This document shows positions 11,055-23,337 of a stretch of 64,000 nucleotides of DNA, piece after piece. Origin of the DNA: Mesostigma viride (lineage: Eukaryota; Streptophyta; Mesostigmatophyceae; Mesostigmatales; Mesostigmataceae); the NCBI GenBank assembly GCA_009746045.1, contig RPFO01000050.1, positions 4,068,949 through 4,132,948 on the forward strand, given 5' to 3'. The notes below the pieces were generated by a model. That model ran no database searches and was not told the DNA's origin. It was given only the letters and a program-made list of their open reading frames with translations. Position numbers and translations under genes: made by a program. Numbering within the stretch: position 1 is the stretch's first letter; every line of letters starts with the position of its first letter.

Positions 11055-14000
11055 CTAATAGCCCTGCTGCACCGCAAAATCAGCCCGCGTACGGCGGAGC
11101 ATGATGTCAGCCATGGCCCGAGTCAGCGCCACCGACAAGCGCTGACGCCAATATGACGTCCAGGTCCGCGCCGACCATGGGGCCCGCTGGCCCTCCAGGT
11201 CCAGCCGATCCTCCCGGAGCCGGCAACACTCCTTGAAGAAGGCGGAGGTCAGGGGCCCCATGGCCCCAAACTCCTCCAGGACAAAGGGCACCACACGATG
11301 GTGCCCGACGTCGCCGTAGGCCAGGAGCTTGGCCCGCTCCGCCCGGTCCGCCGTGTAACCTGCCGTGAGGGAGGCCCCAGCCACGTGGCTAAGAGCCAAG
11401 GGCCGCGCCACCGAAACGTCAATAAGCAGATGCCGGCCACCCCCCTCAAAGTCCAGCACCACGATGTCAGGCCGGTGGTTGGGGGAATAGAAGGCAGCGC
11501 CATCCGCATCCTCGGACCGGATGTTCGCGTGGGGGAAAACCGACCGAATCATGGCGAGCACCACCGTCAGGAGGACAGTGTGCAAATACAAATACCAATT
11601 CTGATTCTGTTGGCCCCCCATGCAGGCAAGGTAGTGAGTCCCCGTGGGATCCAGCGGCTGCCCACAGCTACCACAAGGCCGCCCGGCCGGAACAAGAGGC
11701 TGCGGGGCAAATAGCTGGTGCCGGAGCGCCACCGAGTAGTGGCTGGGAGCCAAGGCGAATGGGGGGGCCATGGGAAGAGCACGAAGGTACGCCGAGCCCA
11801 CACTCCGCAAGGAAAGCGAGAACAGCCACGCACGTCCCTGGGCGTTGAGGTCCGCGAAAAGAGCAATCCAATCAGCCGTGTGCAGAATACCCGCGTAGGT
11901 TTTCTGGTGTTTATCGATGACGCGAGCAGGGAATGCGGCGGGAGATTGAACGGAGGCGACCGAGGGAGTGCCGCGAGGGAGGTGGCGCTGTACCGCCTGA
12001 GCGGCACGGACGGGAGAACAGGCCTGCTGGATCTCAGCATAGGCCTCCTGGATGGCGGTGACGAAGGGCAAAGGGCTGCTGGGGTCCAGGAGGTCAGGCG
12101 CTGCCGTTGCCAAAAGGGGCAGGAGCCGGCAGCTTTCCGCCCACGACTGAGCGACGGAGCCCAAAAATGCTGCTGGGGCCAGCCGGGCGGCACGAGTCAG
12201 ACCGCAGCCACCCATCCGTGCAGGCAGGGAGGCAATGCGAATAGCATGTGGCGGGAGGTCGGGGCCCGGGACCAGCTGCGCCAAGGCCGACTGGATGCGT
12301 TCGTCGTGGCCCTCGGCGGCCAGCCGGACCTGAGACGGAAGAGCGCCCCGGAGCCAGTGAACGACGCGAGGGTGAGCGCAAAACCACAGAAGCAGACCCT
12401 TGGTCTGCGAATCATGAAGGCGCGCAATCAAGGGCAGTACCTCAGTGCGTGCCTCGAGGGCGGCCCGCAGAGCATCGATGACAAACGCGGGGTCGCCAAC
12501 CGGAACGCCGAGGACATCCAACCCATGGAGGCGCTCGTCCCGGCCCAAGAGCTGGGGCGGAAAGCCGGAGCAATCACCTTGGGGCGAGTACACCGCGCAC
12601 TTGGCAAGGGTCAACTGGAGGTTGATGTCGGCCACCGCGGTCTGCAGTGCCAGCAGAGCCGCGGTGGTGTCCGGCACAGGGCCCAGAAGGTAGATATCAT
12701 CCAAGTAGGCCTGAATAGCGACCGCCGGGTGGGCAGCATGGACCGCTTGGAGGCAACCCTGGAGGGGGGCGGCAAAGTACAGGGGTCCCAGGGGGTCCCC
12801 TTGCTGGGTGCCCGACCGCGACAGCAGGCCGCCGCGAGTGCCGTCCTCCATGATGTGAACCAGTTGGCCGGGCTGGCCGTAGCACACGGCTGTCCAAGCG
12901 TACAAGTCCTCGAAGGACTCCATGACGGCCGCAAACATGCTGGCGCGGGACAGACTGTTGAACGCGTTGTGGCAGTCGACCTTGACGACAGCGTGGGTGG
13001 GGTGGGCCTCGAGGTAGGCCTGCACCGAATGGATGAGGATATCCGCCCCGCCTGGAGTCGTCACCCCCAGCTGGGCCGCCACCGAGGTCTCACCCGCTGC
13101 GAGGGGCGGGCAGAAAAAGGCACGGAGCTCGGGCGCCTTTTGGCGGCAGATCACTTTGCCCACGAGCTTGCGGAGCACCTCACCGCAGGCGATCGGGCGC
13201 ACCTTGCCCTCGGGGGGGGCAAGACACCCTTGAGCAGAGCGAGGAGGCGAGCGCCCGCTAACCACTCGCGCGCAGCGGGAGGAACGCGACCAGCCGCCAG
13301 GTCAATGAGGGTGTCAAAGAGAATGTCCTCGCCCCCATGCCCCACCAGGACCTCCAAGTGCTCGTAGCGCCAGCCCGACGGCCCGGTAGAGGAAGCCCGC
13401 GGGACCGCACGCATCACCTCCAGGAAGCAGTCGCGGTCCAGCCGGAGGGGGGCCGGCAGGGGGTCCGGCACGGGCAGCTGGAATCCGGGCTCCGCAGGGT
13501 GAAGAGCCTCCAAGGCCGCCAGGGTAGCCGCATTGGCGGGGGCGAGCTTGGCCATTTCCAAGCGGGTCATGGCCCGGCTGAGCTGCCCCTCGCGGACGAG
13601 GCGGATGACGTCGGCGGCCACCCGCTCGAAGTTGACCTCCCCCGACAGCCGGGCCGTGCGCGGGGGCGGCACGCCAAACAGCCCCTCCCAGTCCCCCTGC
13701 AGAAAGCGTCGGCAACGGGCAATAACCGCACCCTGGAGGCCGCGCACACCACGCCCGAGAGGGGTGAGGAGCAGGCGGGGGGTCACCATGTGCAGTTTAA
13801 AGCCCAGCGGGTCGTCCGGAGCGGCGTGCATGCGCCGGAGAGAAACGATTGCACATTGCGCGAAAAGGCTACGCGCGCGGTGGGGGAGGTCGGTCAGGGT
13901 AGACGTCGGGTTGATGGCGCATGCATCCCAGGGAACCGTGTCAAGCCAACGCCAACTGGCCGAGTAGTCGGGCGGCGGGGGCTGGGAGCCGGTGGGAGCC

Positions 14001-16215
14001 GAGGCGGGAGGGGGGGAGGGGGCCGGGACTGCTGGCCGGTTGAGGGGCCGTTGAGCAACACAGGCGCGCGCGTGCTGAGCGCGCCCGTGAATGGAGTACA
14101 CCCGCTGGCAGTGAGCTTCCGGGCACCGGTAACAGCTCATGGCCTGCAGATCCGCCGCGCCGAGATCGGGGTGCACAGCGCGAAGGTGCTGGCAGAGGAG
14201 GTTACGGTTGTGGAACACACCCGCACACGGGGACCCCGTGGGAAGCAGCACGGCACACCGGTGAAGGCCGTCGGCGGGCGCTGAGTGGCGGGGAGCGGCG
14301 CCAGCAAAGGCAGGACGTGGGGCCTGCGGCGTCTCCCCAGCCGGGCCGGCAGGCGCGCGCACCACGACCCGACCAGCGCCCGGCAGGCCCGCCGGGGCCA
14401 CGGAGGAGGCAGTGCCCACCGGGGAGACCCCCAGCGGAGGGGGATCGAGAACGCCGGCGCCCCTCCCAGGGGGACTCGCCAGCGCGCCCGCGACCACCCC
14501 AGGCCCCGGCAACGAGGCCGGGGGCGGCGGCCGAGGGGTCGGGGAGGCAGCTGGCCCCGGGGCCCGGTGGGGACCCGGCAGGGGACCCAGCGAGACCGGG
14601 GGCGGGCCGAGAGGAAGCGCAGTCCCAGGGGGCGGCACAACAGCCCGGCACAACGGGCAGCGCGGCACGGAGTGGAGCAAGCTGCGCGCGATGCACGCTT
14701 GATGGAATGTGTGGCCGCACGCGGGCAGGCGACACAAGCCATCCCCCGGCCGGAAGGGCTCAAGGCAGATGGCACAGGAGCCCGACTCGGGGTCGTCCCC
14801 CTCCAGAAGGGACCGGACATGAGGGGGGGCGGGTCCCAGCCGGCCTCCCAGCAACCCGGGAGAGCGGCAATCTGGGCGCGCGAGAGGATGCCGACCGGTT
14901 GGTCAGCCGCGGGGTGCCATTCGTGCGGGATGCCTGCCAACTCCAGGATGTCGTGGAGGAAGGCAGAAACAGGCGTCCCCGCGGTTAGGGGCTGGGCGCG
15001 CCCGGCCGAGTCCACCAAGATGGCCTGGCCGCCCTGAACCGCGATGGGGGCCCCGAACTCCACACGCAGCATGGCGGCCTGCGCCAGGCTGAGGGAGGTG
15101 ATGAGAAAGCCCCCACTGGCAACCGGGCCGGGAGGCGGGGCCTGGGCGTCCAAGAAGAGGCGAAGCTGCCGCGGGGACATGAGGCCCAGGTCGGCGCCGC
15201 CCGCGAGGTAGGCCGCCCGCACCGAGACCTGTGCGTCTCGAGCCACCGCCGTGACGAACTCGACCACCTCCTGACCCACCCGCTCGTCCAGGGAAAGCAG
15301 CTCTTCCTGCCGGGCGGCCGGGAGATGCCACGGCAGCCGGCAGCCGGCGTGATATCCTTCCAAGACATACCCCCAAAGAGTCGAGGCCGTCACCGGGGGG
15401 CGGCGGAAAGAAATGTCGCCCGCACCTGCGCAACTAGGGCCAGGAAGGCCGGGGGCCTAGGGAGCGAGGGGAAGGCGGCCTGGAGCCCGACCGCGTCCAG
15501 CAACAAAGGGCAGTACGCCCAAGAAAAGGTGGCGCGGCCCACCACGCCGACAATGTGCGAGGGCGGCCACGAGGTGAACGCGTGGGCCCGGGGGCCGCCG
15601 TCCCACGCGGCAAGGACGGGGGTGGCGGCTGGGTGGCCAACCGCGGCCGGGGGAAGGGAGGCCAGAGCGTCGGGGAGCGAGGGGCCGGGGGCGGGCGCCG
15701 GGGTCGCCAGGCCCGCCGGGGGTCGGCCGGGCCAGCCCAGGCGACAGCGCCGCGCCCCCGTCGGCGGGGCCAGGCGACGGGTGGGGCCCCGGGGCCGAGG
15801 GCGCCAGGGCCCGAGCAACGGCGGCCCCATCGGGCAGGCCACGGCCCGCCCCGAGGGCCTCGGCAGGGGGGCACACGGGGCAGGGGGCCGGAGCACCCAG
15901 CGGGGAGGGCAGCCCGGGGGCCCGCCGGGGGGGACAGCGCGGGCACGTCCAGGAGCCCGGCGGGACCCGGTAGAGCCGGGGAGTAAGACACTGCAAGTGC
16001 CACCCGGAATTGCAAGCATCACAAACTAACATGTGGTGCCCGCGGTGCCCGCTCCGGCAGACCTCGCAGACCAAGGAGGGGGAGACCGGGGCGCCCGAGC
16101 CCCCCGCAGCCGGGTCGCCCACCTCCGCAAGAAGGGCCGCAAGCCGAGAGGACCGCCGAGGCGCCAACCGGGGAGCGGGGGAGCCGTTGGGCGAAGGGGG
16201 TCGTGGGTCGTCCAT
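11055..16215 (-). pseudogene. Retrotransposon protein: PHD, RING-H2, C2H2, RT, CCHC, RLE (frameshifted)
   Basis: Start ATG at 16215. PHD finger (about 16068-15934): eight ligands in the order C-x2-C-x11-C-x2-C-x4-H-x2-C-x14-C-x2-C. A middle region of unknown fold follows (15390-14830). RING-H2 (about 14776-14648): CAIC, ACGHTFHQAC, CPLC. Two C2H2/C2HC-like fingers lie at about 14262-14060. RT: GTQQGDP near 12800 and the catalytic YLDD at 12696-12707. A CCHC knuckle (C-x2-C-x9-H-x3-C) sits near 11650. RLE domain: RPDIVVLDF, then LIDVSV (about 11475-11395). Stop at 11055. The frame changes about four times, each time in or near G/C runs (about 15700, 15390, 14825, 13206-13213). RT and RLE would carry out nicking and target-primed reverse transcription; the fingers likely bind DNA or chromatin. 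As written it is not one open frame; homopolymer errors could explain this. Confidence 0.85.
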
Positions 16216-16330
16216 GAACAATCAGGGCAGGCGTGGCAGCCACCGAGGGGGGGGGCGGGGGGTGTGGGGGGCGGAGCCCCCCACGCGGGGGGTTTGGGGG
16301 GCGGCAGCCCCCCAACGCGCTGCGGTCGCG

Positions 16331-19300
16331 GTACCGCCTGCCGTCCGGCACTTTGAAGCCCGCCGGTGCTATAATTCCTATCGTCCACGCATGTTTTCCC
16401 CTGCCTCAAACCGCACGTTGCATTTAAATCTGGAGCCCAAAATTCACTGAAAACGTGTGCCAGCCGGTAGCAAACTGGGCCAAGCTGCCACGGAATGGTG
16501 GTACCGCCTGCCGTCCGGCACTTTGAAGCCCGCCGGTGCTATAATTCCTATCGTCCACGCATGTTTTCCCCTGCCTCAAACCGCACGTTGCATTTAAATC
16601 TGGAGCCCAAAATTCACTGAAAACGTGTGCCAGCCGGTAGCAAACTGGGCCAAGCTGCCACGGAATGGTGGTACCGCCTGCCGTCCGGCACTTTGAAGCC
16701 CGCCGGTGCTATAATTCCTATCGTCCACGCATGTTTTCCCCTGCCTCAAACCGCACGTTGCATTTAAATCTGGAGCCCAAAATTCACTGAAAACGTGTGC
16801 CAGCCGGTAGCAAACTGGGCCAAGCTGCCACGGAATGGTGGTACCGCCTGCCGTCCGGCACTTTGAAGCCCGCCGGTGCTATAATTCCTATCGTCCACGC
16901 ATGTTTTCCCCTGCCTCAAACCGCACGTTGCATTTAAATCTGGAGCCCAAAATTCACTGAAAACGTGTGCCAGCCGGTAGCAAACTGGGCCAAGCTGCCA
17001 CGGAATGGTGGTACCGCCTGCCGTCCGGCACTTTGAAGCCCGCCGGTGCTATAATTCCTATCGTCCACGCATGTTTTCCCCTGCCTCAAACCGCACGTTG
17101 CATTTAAATCTGGAGCCCAAAATTCACTGAAAACGTGTGCCAGCCGGTAGCAAACTGGGCCAAGCTGCCACGGAATGGTGGTACCGCCTGCCGTCCGGCA
17201 CTTTGAAGCCCGCCGGTGCTATAATTCCTATCGTCCACGCATGTTTTCCCCTGCCTCAAACCGCACGTTGCATTTAAATCTGGAGCCCAAAATTCACTGA
17301 AAACGTGTGCCAGCCGGTAGCAAACTGGGCCAAGCTGCCACGGAATGGTGGTACCGCCTGCCGTCCGGCACTTTGAAGCCCGCCGGTGCTATAATTCCTA
17401 TCGTCCACGCATGTTTTCCCCTGCCTCAAACCGCACGTTGCATTTAAATCTGGAGCCCAAAATTCACTGAAAACGTGTGCCAGCCGGTAGCAAACTGGGC
17501 CAAGCTGCCACGGAATGGTGGTACCGCCTGCCGTCCGGCACTTTGAAGCCCGCCGGTGCTATAATTCCTATCGTCCACGCATGTTTTCCCCTGCCTCAAA
17601 CCGCACGTTGCATTTAAATCTGGAGCCCAAAATTCACTGAAAACGTGTGCCAGCCGGTAGCAAACTGGGCCAAGCTGCCACGGAATGGTGGTACCGCCTG
17701 CCGTCCGGCACTTTGAAGCCCGCCGGTGCTATAATTCCTATCGTCCACGCATGTTTTCCCCTGCCTCAAACCGCACGTTGCATTTAAATCTGGAGCCCAA
17801 AATTCACTGAAAACGTGTGCCAGCCGGTAGCAAACTGGGCCAAGCTGCCACGGAATGGTGGTACCGCCTGCCGTCCGGCACTTTGAAGCCCGCCGGTGCT
17901 ATAATTCCTATCGTCCACGCATGTTTTCCCCTGCCTCAAACCGCACGTTGCATTTAAATCTGGAGCCCAAAATTCACTGAAAACGTGTGCCAGCCGGTAG
18001 CAAACTGGGCCAAGCTGCCACGGAATGGTGGTACCGCCTGCCGTCCGGCACTTTGAAGCCCGCCGGTGCTATAATTCCTATCGTCCACGCATGTTTTCCC
18101 CTGCCTCAAACCGCACGTTGCATTTAAATCTGGAGCCCAAAATTCACTGAAAACGTGTGCCAGCCGGTAGCAAACTGGGCCAAGCTGCCACGGAATGGTG
18201 GTACCGCCTGCCGTCCGGCACTTTGAAGCCCGCCGGTGCTATAATTCCTATCGTCCACGCATGTTTTCCCCTGCCTCAAACCGCACGTTGCATTTAAATC
18301 TGGAGCCCAAAATTCACTGAAAACGTGTGCCAGCCGGTAGCAAACTGGGCCAAGCTGCCACGGAATGGTGGTACCGCCTGCCGTCCGGCACTTTGAAGCC
18401 CGCCGGTGCTATAATTCCTATCGTCCACGCATGTTTTCCCCTGCCTCAAACCGCACGTTGCATTTAAATCTGGAGCCCAAAATTCACTGAAAACGTGTGC
18501 CAGCCGGTAGCAAACTGGGCCAAGCTGCCACGGAATGGTGGTACCGCCTGCCGTCCGGCACTTTGAAGCCCGCCGGTGCTATAATTCCTATCGTCCACGC
18601 ATGTTTTCCCCTGCCTCAAACCGCACGTTGCATTTAAATCTGGAGCCCAAAATTCACTGAAAACGTGTGCCAGCCGGTAGCAAACTGGGCCAAGCTGCCA
18701 CGGAATGGTGGTACCGCCTGCCGTCCGGCACTTTGAAGCCCGCCGGTGCTATAATTCCTATCGTCCACGCATGTTTTCCCCTGCCTCAAACCGCACGTTG
18801 CATTTAAATCTGGAGCCCAAAATTCACTGAAAACGTGTGCCAGCCGGTAGCAAACTGGGCCAAGCTGCCACGGAATGGTGGTACCGCCTGCCGTCCGGCA
18901 CTTTGAAGCCCGCCGGTGCTATAATTCCTATCGTCCACGCATGTTTTCCCCTGCCTCAAACCGCACGTTGCATTTAAATCTGGAGCCCAAAATTCACTGA
19001 AAACGTGTGCCAGCCGGTAGCAAACTGGGCCAAGCTGCCACGGAATGGTGGTACCGCCTGCCGTCCGGCACTTTGAAGCCCGCCGGTGCTATAATTCCTA
19101 TCGTCCACGCATGTTTTCCCCTGCCTCAAACCGCACGTTGCATTTAAATCTGGAGCCCAAAATTCACTGAAAACGTGTGCCAGCCGGTAGCAAACTGGGC
19201 CAAGCTGCCACGGAATGGTGGTACCGCCTGCCGTCCGGCACTTTGAAGCCCGCCGGTGCTATAATTCCTATCGTCCACGCATGTTTTCCCCTGCCTCAAA

Positions 19301-20390
19301 CCGCACGTTGCATTTAAATCTGGAGCCCAAAATTCACTGAAAACGTGTGCCAGCCGGTAGCAAACTGGGCCAAGCTGCCACGGAATGGTGGTACCGCCTG
19401 CCGTCCGGCACTTTGAAGCCCGCCGGTGCTATAATTCCTATCGTCCACGCATGTTTTCCCCTGCCTCAAACCGCACGTTGCATTTAAATCTGGAGCCCAA
19501 AATTCACTGAAAACGTGTGCCAGCCGGTAGCAAACTGGGCCAAGCTGCCACGGAATGGTGGTACCGCCTGCCGTCCGGCACTTTGAAGCCCGCCGGTGCT
19601 ATAATTCCTATCGTCCACGCATGTTTTCCCCTGCCTCAAACCGCACGTTGCATTTAAATCTGGAGCCCAAAATTCACTGAAAACGTGTGCCAGCCGGTAG
19701 CAAACTGGGCCAAGCTGCCACGGAATGGTGGTACCGCCTGCCGTCCGGCACTTTGAAGCCCGCCGGTGCTATAATTCCTATCGTCCACGCATGTTTTCCC
19801 CTGCCTCAAACCGCACGTTGCATTTAAATCTGGAGCCCAAAATTCACTGAAAACGTGTGCCAGCCGGTAGCAAACTGGGCCAAGCTGCCACGGAATGGTG
19901 GTACCGCCTGCCGTCCGGCACTTTGAAGCCCGCCGGTGCTATAATTCCTATCGTCCACGCATGTTTTCCCCTGCCTCAAACCGCACGTTGCATTTAAATC
20001 TGGAGCCCAAAATTCACTGAAAACGTGTGCCAGCCGGTAGCAAACTGGGCCAAGCTGCCACGGAATGGTGGTACCGCCTGCCGTCCGGCACTTTGAAGCC
20101 CGCCGGTGCTATAATTCCTATCGTCCACGCATGTTTTCCCCTGCCTCAAACCGCACGTTGCATTTAAATCTGGAGCCCAAAATTCACTGAAAACGTGTGC
20201 CAGCCGGTAGCAAACTGGGCCAAGCTGCCACGGAATGGTGGTACCGCCTGCCGTCCGGCACTTGGAAGCCCGCCGGTGCTATAATTCCTATCGTCCACGC
20301 ATGTTTTCCCCTGCCTCAAACCGCACGTTGCATTTAAATCTGGAGCCCAAAATGCACTGAAAACGTGTGCCAGCCGGTAGCAAACTGGGC
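16331..20390. repeat. 170-bp tandem satellite, 23.9 units, nearly identical
   Basis: The period is exactly 170 bp (GGTACCGCCTG recurs at 16330, 16500, 16670 and so on). I see almost no differences between units except in the rightmost one, which has TTGGAAGCC in place of TTTGAAGCC and AATGCACTGA in place of AATTCACTGA. The array starts 115 bp upstream of the retrotransposon ATG and stops part-way through a unit at 20390, abutting the AT-rich target site. In element orientation each unit carries an ATTTAAAT word and a GAATTATAGC word that could serve as core-promoter AT boxes. The length is close to one nucleosome repeat, as in many centromeric satellites, so a genomic satellite is the main alternative. 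Confidence 0.97.
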
Positions 20391-20398
20391 TGCCTATA

Positions 20399-20414
20399 TA
20401 TATGCCTATATATA
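20399..20414. repeat. Target-site duplication, right copy
   Basis: TATATGCCTATATATA, identical to 10905-10920. It sits within a longer TGCCTATATATA tandem and runs into the TATATATGTGTTT motif used by the plus-strand copies to the right. Confidence 0.6.
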
Positions 20415-20420
20415 TATGTG

Positions 20421-20926
20421 TTTCGGTGGCGCGGCCCTTGGCTCTTAGCCACGTGGCTGGGGCCTCCCTCACGGCAGGTTACACGGCGGACCGGGCGGAG
20501 CGGGCCAAGCTCCTGGCCTACGGCGACGTCGGGCACCATCGTGTGGTGCCCTTTGTCCTGGAGGAGTTTGGGGCCATGGGGCCCCTGACCTCCGCCTTCT
20601 TCAAGGAGTGTTGCCGGCTCCGGGAGGACCGGCTGGACCTGGAGGGCCAGCGGGCCCCATGGTCGGCGCGGACCTGGACGTCATATTGGCGTCAGCGCTT
20701 GTCGGTGGCGCTGACTCGGGCCATGGCTGACATCATGCTCCGCCGTACGCGGGCTGATTTTGCGGTGCAGCAGGGCTATTAGGTTCCTCCCGTTAGGCGT
20801 TTCCATTGGTCTTATCGTAGTATAGAGCTTTGACATGGCTCTGTATATAGGTTTATAGCTGGGCGTTTGCTTTGGTTTGAGTGATTTCACTCTGCTGTAA
20901 GTAATTATATTTTTAATATATATGTG
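20421..20926 (+). mobile_element. 5'-truncated RLE retroelement copy A (3' fragment)
   Basis: Starts inside the RLE domain (VARPLALSHVAG), is open to the stop at 20782, and ends with the family 3' UTR and the AATATATATGTG junction. Reading frame intact over this piece, about 120 codons. It encodes only the end of the endonuclease and cannot act alone. Confidence 0.9.
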
Positions 20927-23337
20927 TTTCTTTGACACCCTCATTGACCTGGCGGCTGGTCGCGTTCCTCCCGCTGCGCGCGAGTGGTTAGCGGGCGCTC
21001 GCCTCCTCGCTCTGCTCAAGGGTGTCTTGCCCCCCCCGAGGGCAAGGTGCGCCCGATCGCCTGCGGTGAGGTGCTCCGCAAGCTCGTGGGCAAAGTGATC
21101 TGCCGCCAAAAGGCGCCCGAGCTCCGTGCCTTTTTCTGCCCGCCCCTCGCAGCGGGTGAGACCTCGGTGGCGGCCCAGCTGGGGGTGACGACTCCAGGCG
21201 GGGCGGATATCCTCATCCATTCGGTGCAGGCCTACCTCGAGGCCCACCCCACCCACGCTGTCGTCAAGGTCGACTGCCACAACGCGTTCAACAGTCTGTC
21301 CCGCGCCAGCATGTTTGCGGCCGTCATGGAGTCCTTCGAGGACTTGTACGCTTGGACAGCCGTGTGCTACGGCCAGCCCGGCCAACTGGTTCACATCATG
21401 GAGGACGGCACTCGCGGCGGCCTGCCGTGTCGCGGTCGGGCACCCAGCAAGGGGACCCCCTGGGACCCCTGTACTTTTCCGCCCCCCTCCAGGGTTGCCT
21501 CCAAGCGGTCCATGCTGCCCACCCGGCGGTCGCTATTCAGGCCTACTTGGATGATATCTACCTTCTGGGCCCTGTGCCGGACACCACCGCGGCTCTGCTG
21601 GCACTGCAGACCGCGGTGGCCGACATCAACCTCCAGTTGACCCTGGCCAAGTGCGCGGTGTACTCGCCCCAAGGTGATTGCTCCGGCTTTCCGCCCCAGC
21701 TCTTGGGCCGGGACGAGCGCCTCCATGGGTTGGATGTCCTCGGCGTTCCGGTTGGCGACCCCGCGTTTGTCATCGATGCTCTGCGGGCCGCCCTCGAGGC
21801 ACGCACTGAGGTACTGCCCTTGATTGCGCGCCTTCATGATTCGCAGACCAAGGGTCTGCTTCTGTGGTTTTGCGCTCACCCTCGCGTCGTTCACTGGCTC
21901 CGGGGCGCTCTTCCGGCTCAGGTCCGGCTGGCCGCCGAGGGCCACGACGAACGCATCCAGTCGGCCTTGGCGCAGCTGGTCCCGGGCCCCGACCTCCCGC
22001 CACATGCTATTCGCATTGCCTCCCTGCCTGCACGGATGGGTGGCTGCGGTCTGACTCGTGCCGCCCGGCTGGCCCCAGCAGCATTTTTGGGCTCCGTCGC
22101 TCAGTCGTGGGCGGAAAGCTGCCGGCTCCTGCCCCTTTTGGCAACAGCAGCGCCTGACCTCCTGGACCCCAGCAGCCCTTTGCCCTTCGTCACCGCCATC
22201 CAGGAGGCCTATGCTGAGATCCAGCAGGCCTGTTCTCCCGTCCGTGCCGCTCAGGCGGTACAGCGCCACCTCCCTCGCGGCACTCCCTCGGTCGCCTCCG
22301 TTCAATCTCCCGCCGCATTCCCTGCTCGCGTCATCGATAAACACCAGAAAACCTACGCGGGTATTCTGCACACGGCTGATTGGATTGCTCTTTTCGCGGA
22401 CCTCAACGCCCAGGGACGTGCGTGGCTGTTCTCGCTTTCCTTGCGGAGTGTGGGCTCGGCGTACCTTCGTGCTCTTCCCATGGCCCCCCATTCGCCTTGG
22501 CTCCCAGCCACTACTCGGTGGCGCTCCGGCACCAGCTATTTGCCCCGCAGCCTCTTGTTCCGGCCGGGCGGCCTTGTGGTAGCTGTGGGCAGCCGCTGGA
22601 TCCCACGGGGACTCACTACCTTGCCTGCATGGGGGGCCAACAGAATCAGAATTGGTATTTGTATTTGCACACTGTCCTCCTGACGGTGGTGCTCGCCATG
22701 ATTCGGTCGGTCTTCCCCACGCGAACATCCGGTCCGAGGATGCGGATGGCGCTGCCTTCTATTCCCCAACCACCGGCCTGACATCGTGGTGCTGGACTTT
22801 GAGGGGGGTGGACGGCATCTGCTTATTGACGTTTCGGTGGCGCGGCCCTTGGCTCTTAGCCACGTGGCTGGGGCCTCCCTCACGGCAGGTTACACGGCGG
22901 ACCGGGCGGAGCGGGCCAAGCTCCTGGCCTACGGCGACGTCGGGCACCATCGTGTGGTGCCCTTTGTCCTGGAGGAGTTTGGGGCCATGGGGCCCCTGAC
23001 CTCCGCCTTCTTCAAGGAGTGTTGCCGGCTCCGGGAGGACCGGCTGGACCTGGAGGGCCAGCGGGCCCCATGGTCGGCGCGGACCTGGACGTCATATTGG
23101 CGTCAGCGCTTGTCGGTGGCGCTGACTCGGGCCATGGCTGACATCATGCTCCGCCGTACGCGGGCTGATTTTGCGGTGCAGCAGGGCTATTAGGTTCCTC
23201 CCGTTAGGCGTTTCCATTGGTCTTATCGTAGTATAGAGCTTTGACATGGCTCTGTATATAGGTTTATAGCTGGGCGTTTGCTTTGGTTTGAGTGATTTCA
23301 CTCTGCTGTAAGTAATTATATTATTAATATATATGTG
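20927..23337 (+). mobile_element. 5'-truncated RLE retroelement copy B (2,411 bp)
   Basis: Begins CTTTGACACCCTCATTGACC, just before the RT domain, and runs to the stop at 23193 and the family 3' end. It carries the same C8 frame break as the 11-16 kb copy (about 21030). It also has a 2-bp insertion between RT motifs (about 21425) shared with copy C, and three single-C losses relative to copy C near 22488, 22718 and 22766. RT (YLDD near 21550) and RLE motifs are present but not in one frame. Confidence 0.9.

Larger units (their letters stand above)
10905..20414 (-). mobile_element. RLE-type non-LTR retrotransposon with 170-bp repeat array at its 5' end
   Basis: Minus-strand unit of about 9.5 kb. 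From its 5' end: about 24 tandem 170-bp repeats (20390-16331), a short leader, one long coding region (16215-11055), and a 3' UTR of about 130 bp ending in TAATTATATTTTTA beside the target duplication. The gene order PHD, RING, C2H2, RT, CCHC, RLE places it near the R2/NeSL/Utopia group of single-ORF elements that carry a C-terminal restriction-like endonuclease. Treating the repeats as part of the element rests on the duplication at 10905/20399. The alternative is insertion at the edge of a genomic satellite. Confidence 0.7.

Noticed and set aside
11718-13367. 549-codon plus-strand frame
   Set aside because: Antisense to the RT domain; the minus strand carries the real motifs (YLDD, GTQQGDP).
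13337-15037. Plus-strand Arg/Gly-rich frames of 220-315 codons
   Set aside because: Antisense of the PHD/RING/finger region; produced by GC-rich composition.
14903-15393. OTU-type cysteine protease between PHD and RING
   Set aside because: Position would fit proteases of related retroelements, but no D-G-x-C nucleophile motif or clear catalytic His was found.
20164-20472. Minus-strand frame spanning the end of the 170-bp array
   Set aside because: A read-through of repeat sequence; 170 is not a multiple of three, so no repeat-length frame persists.
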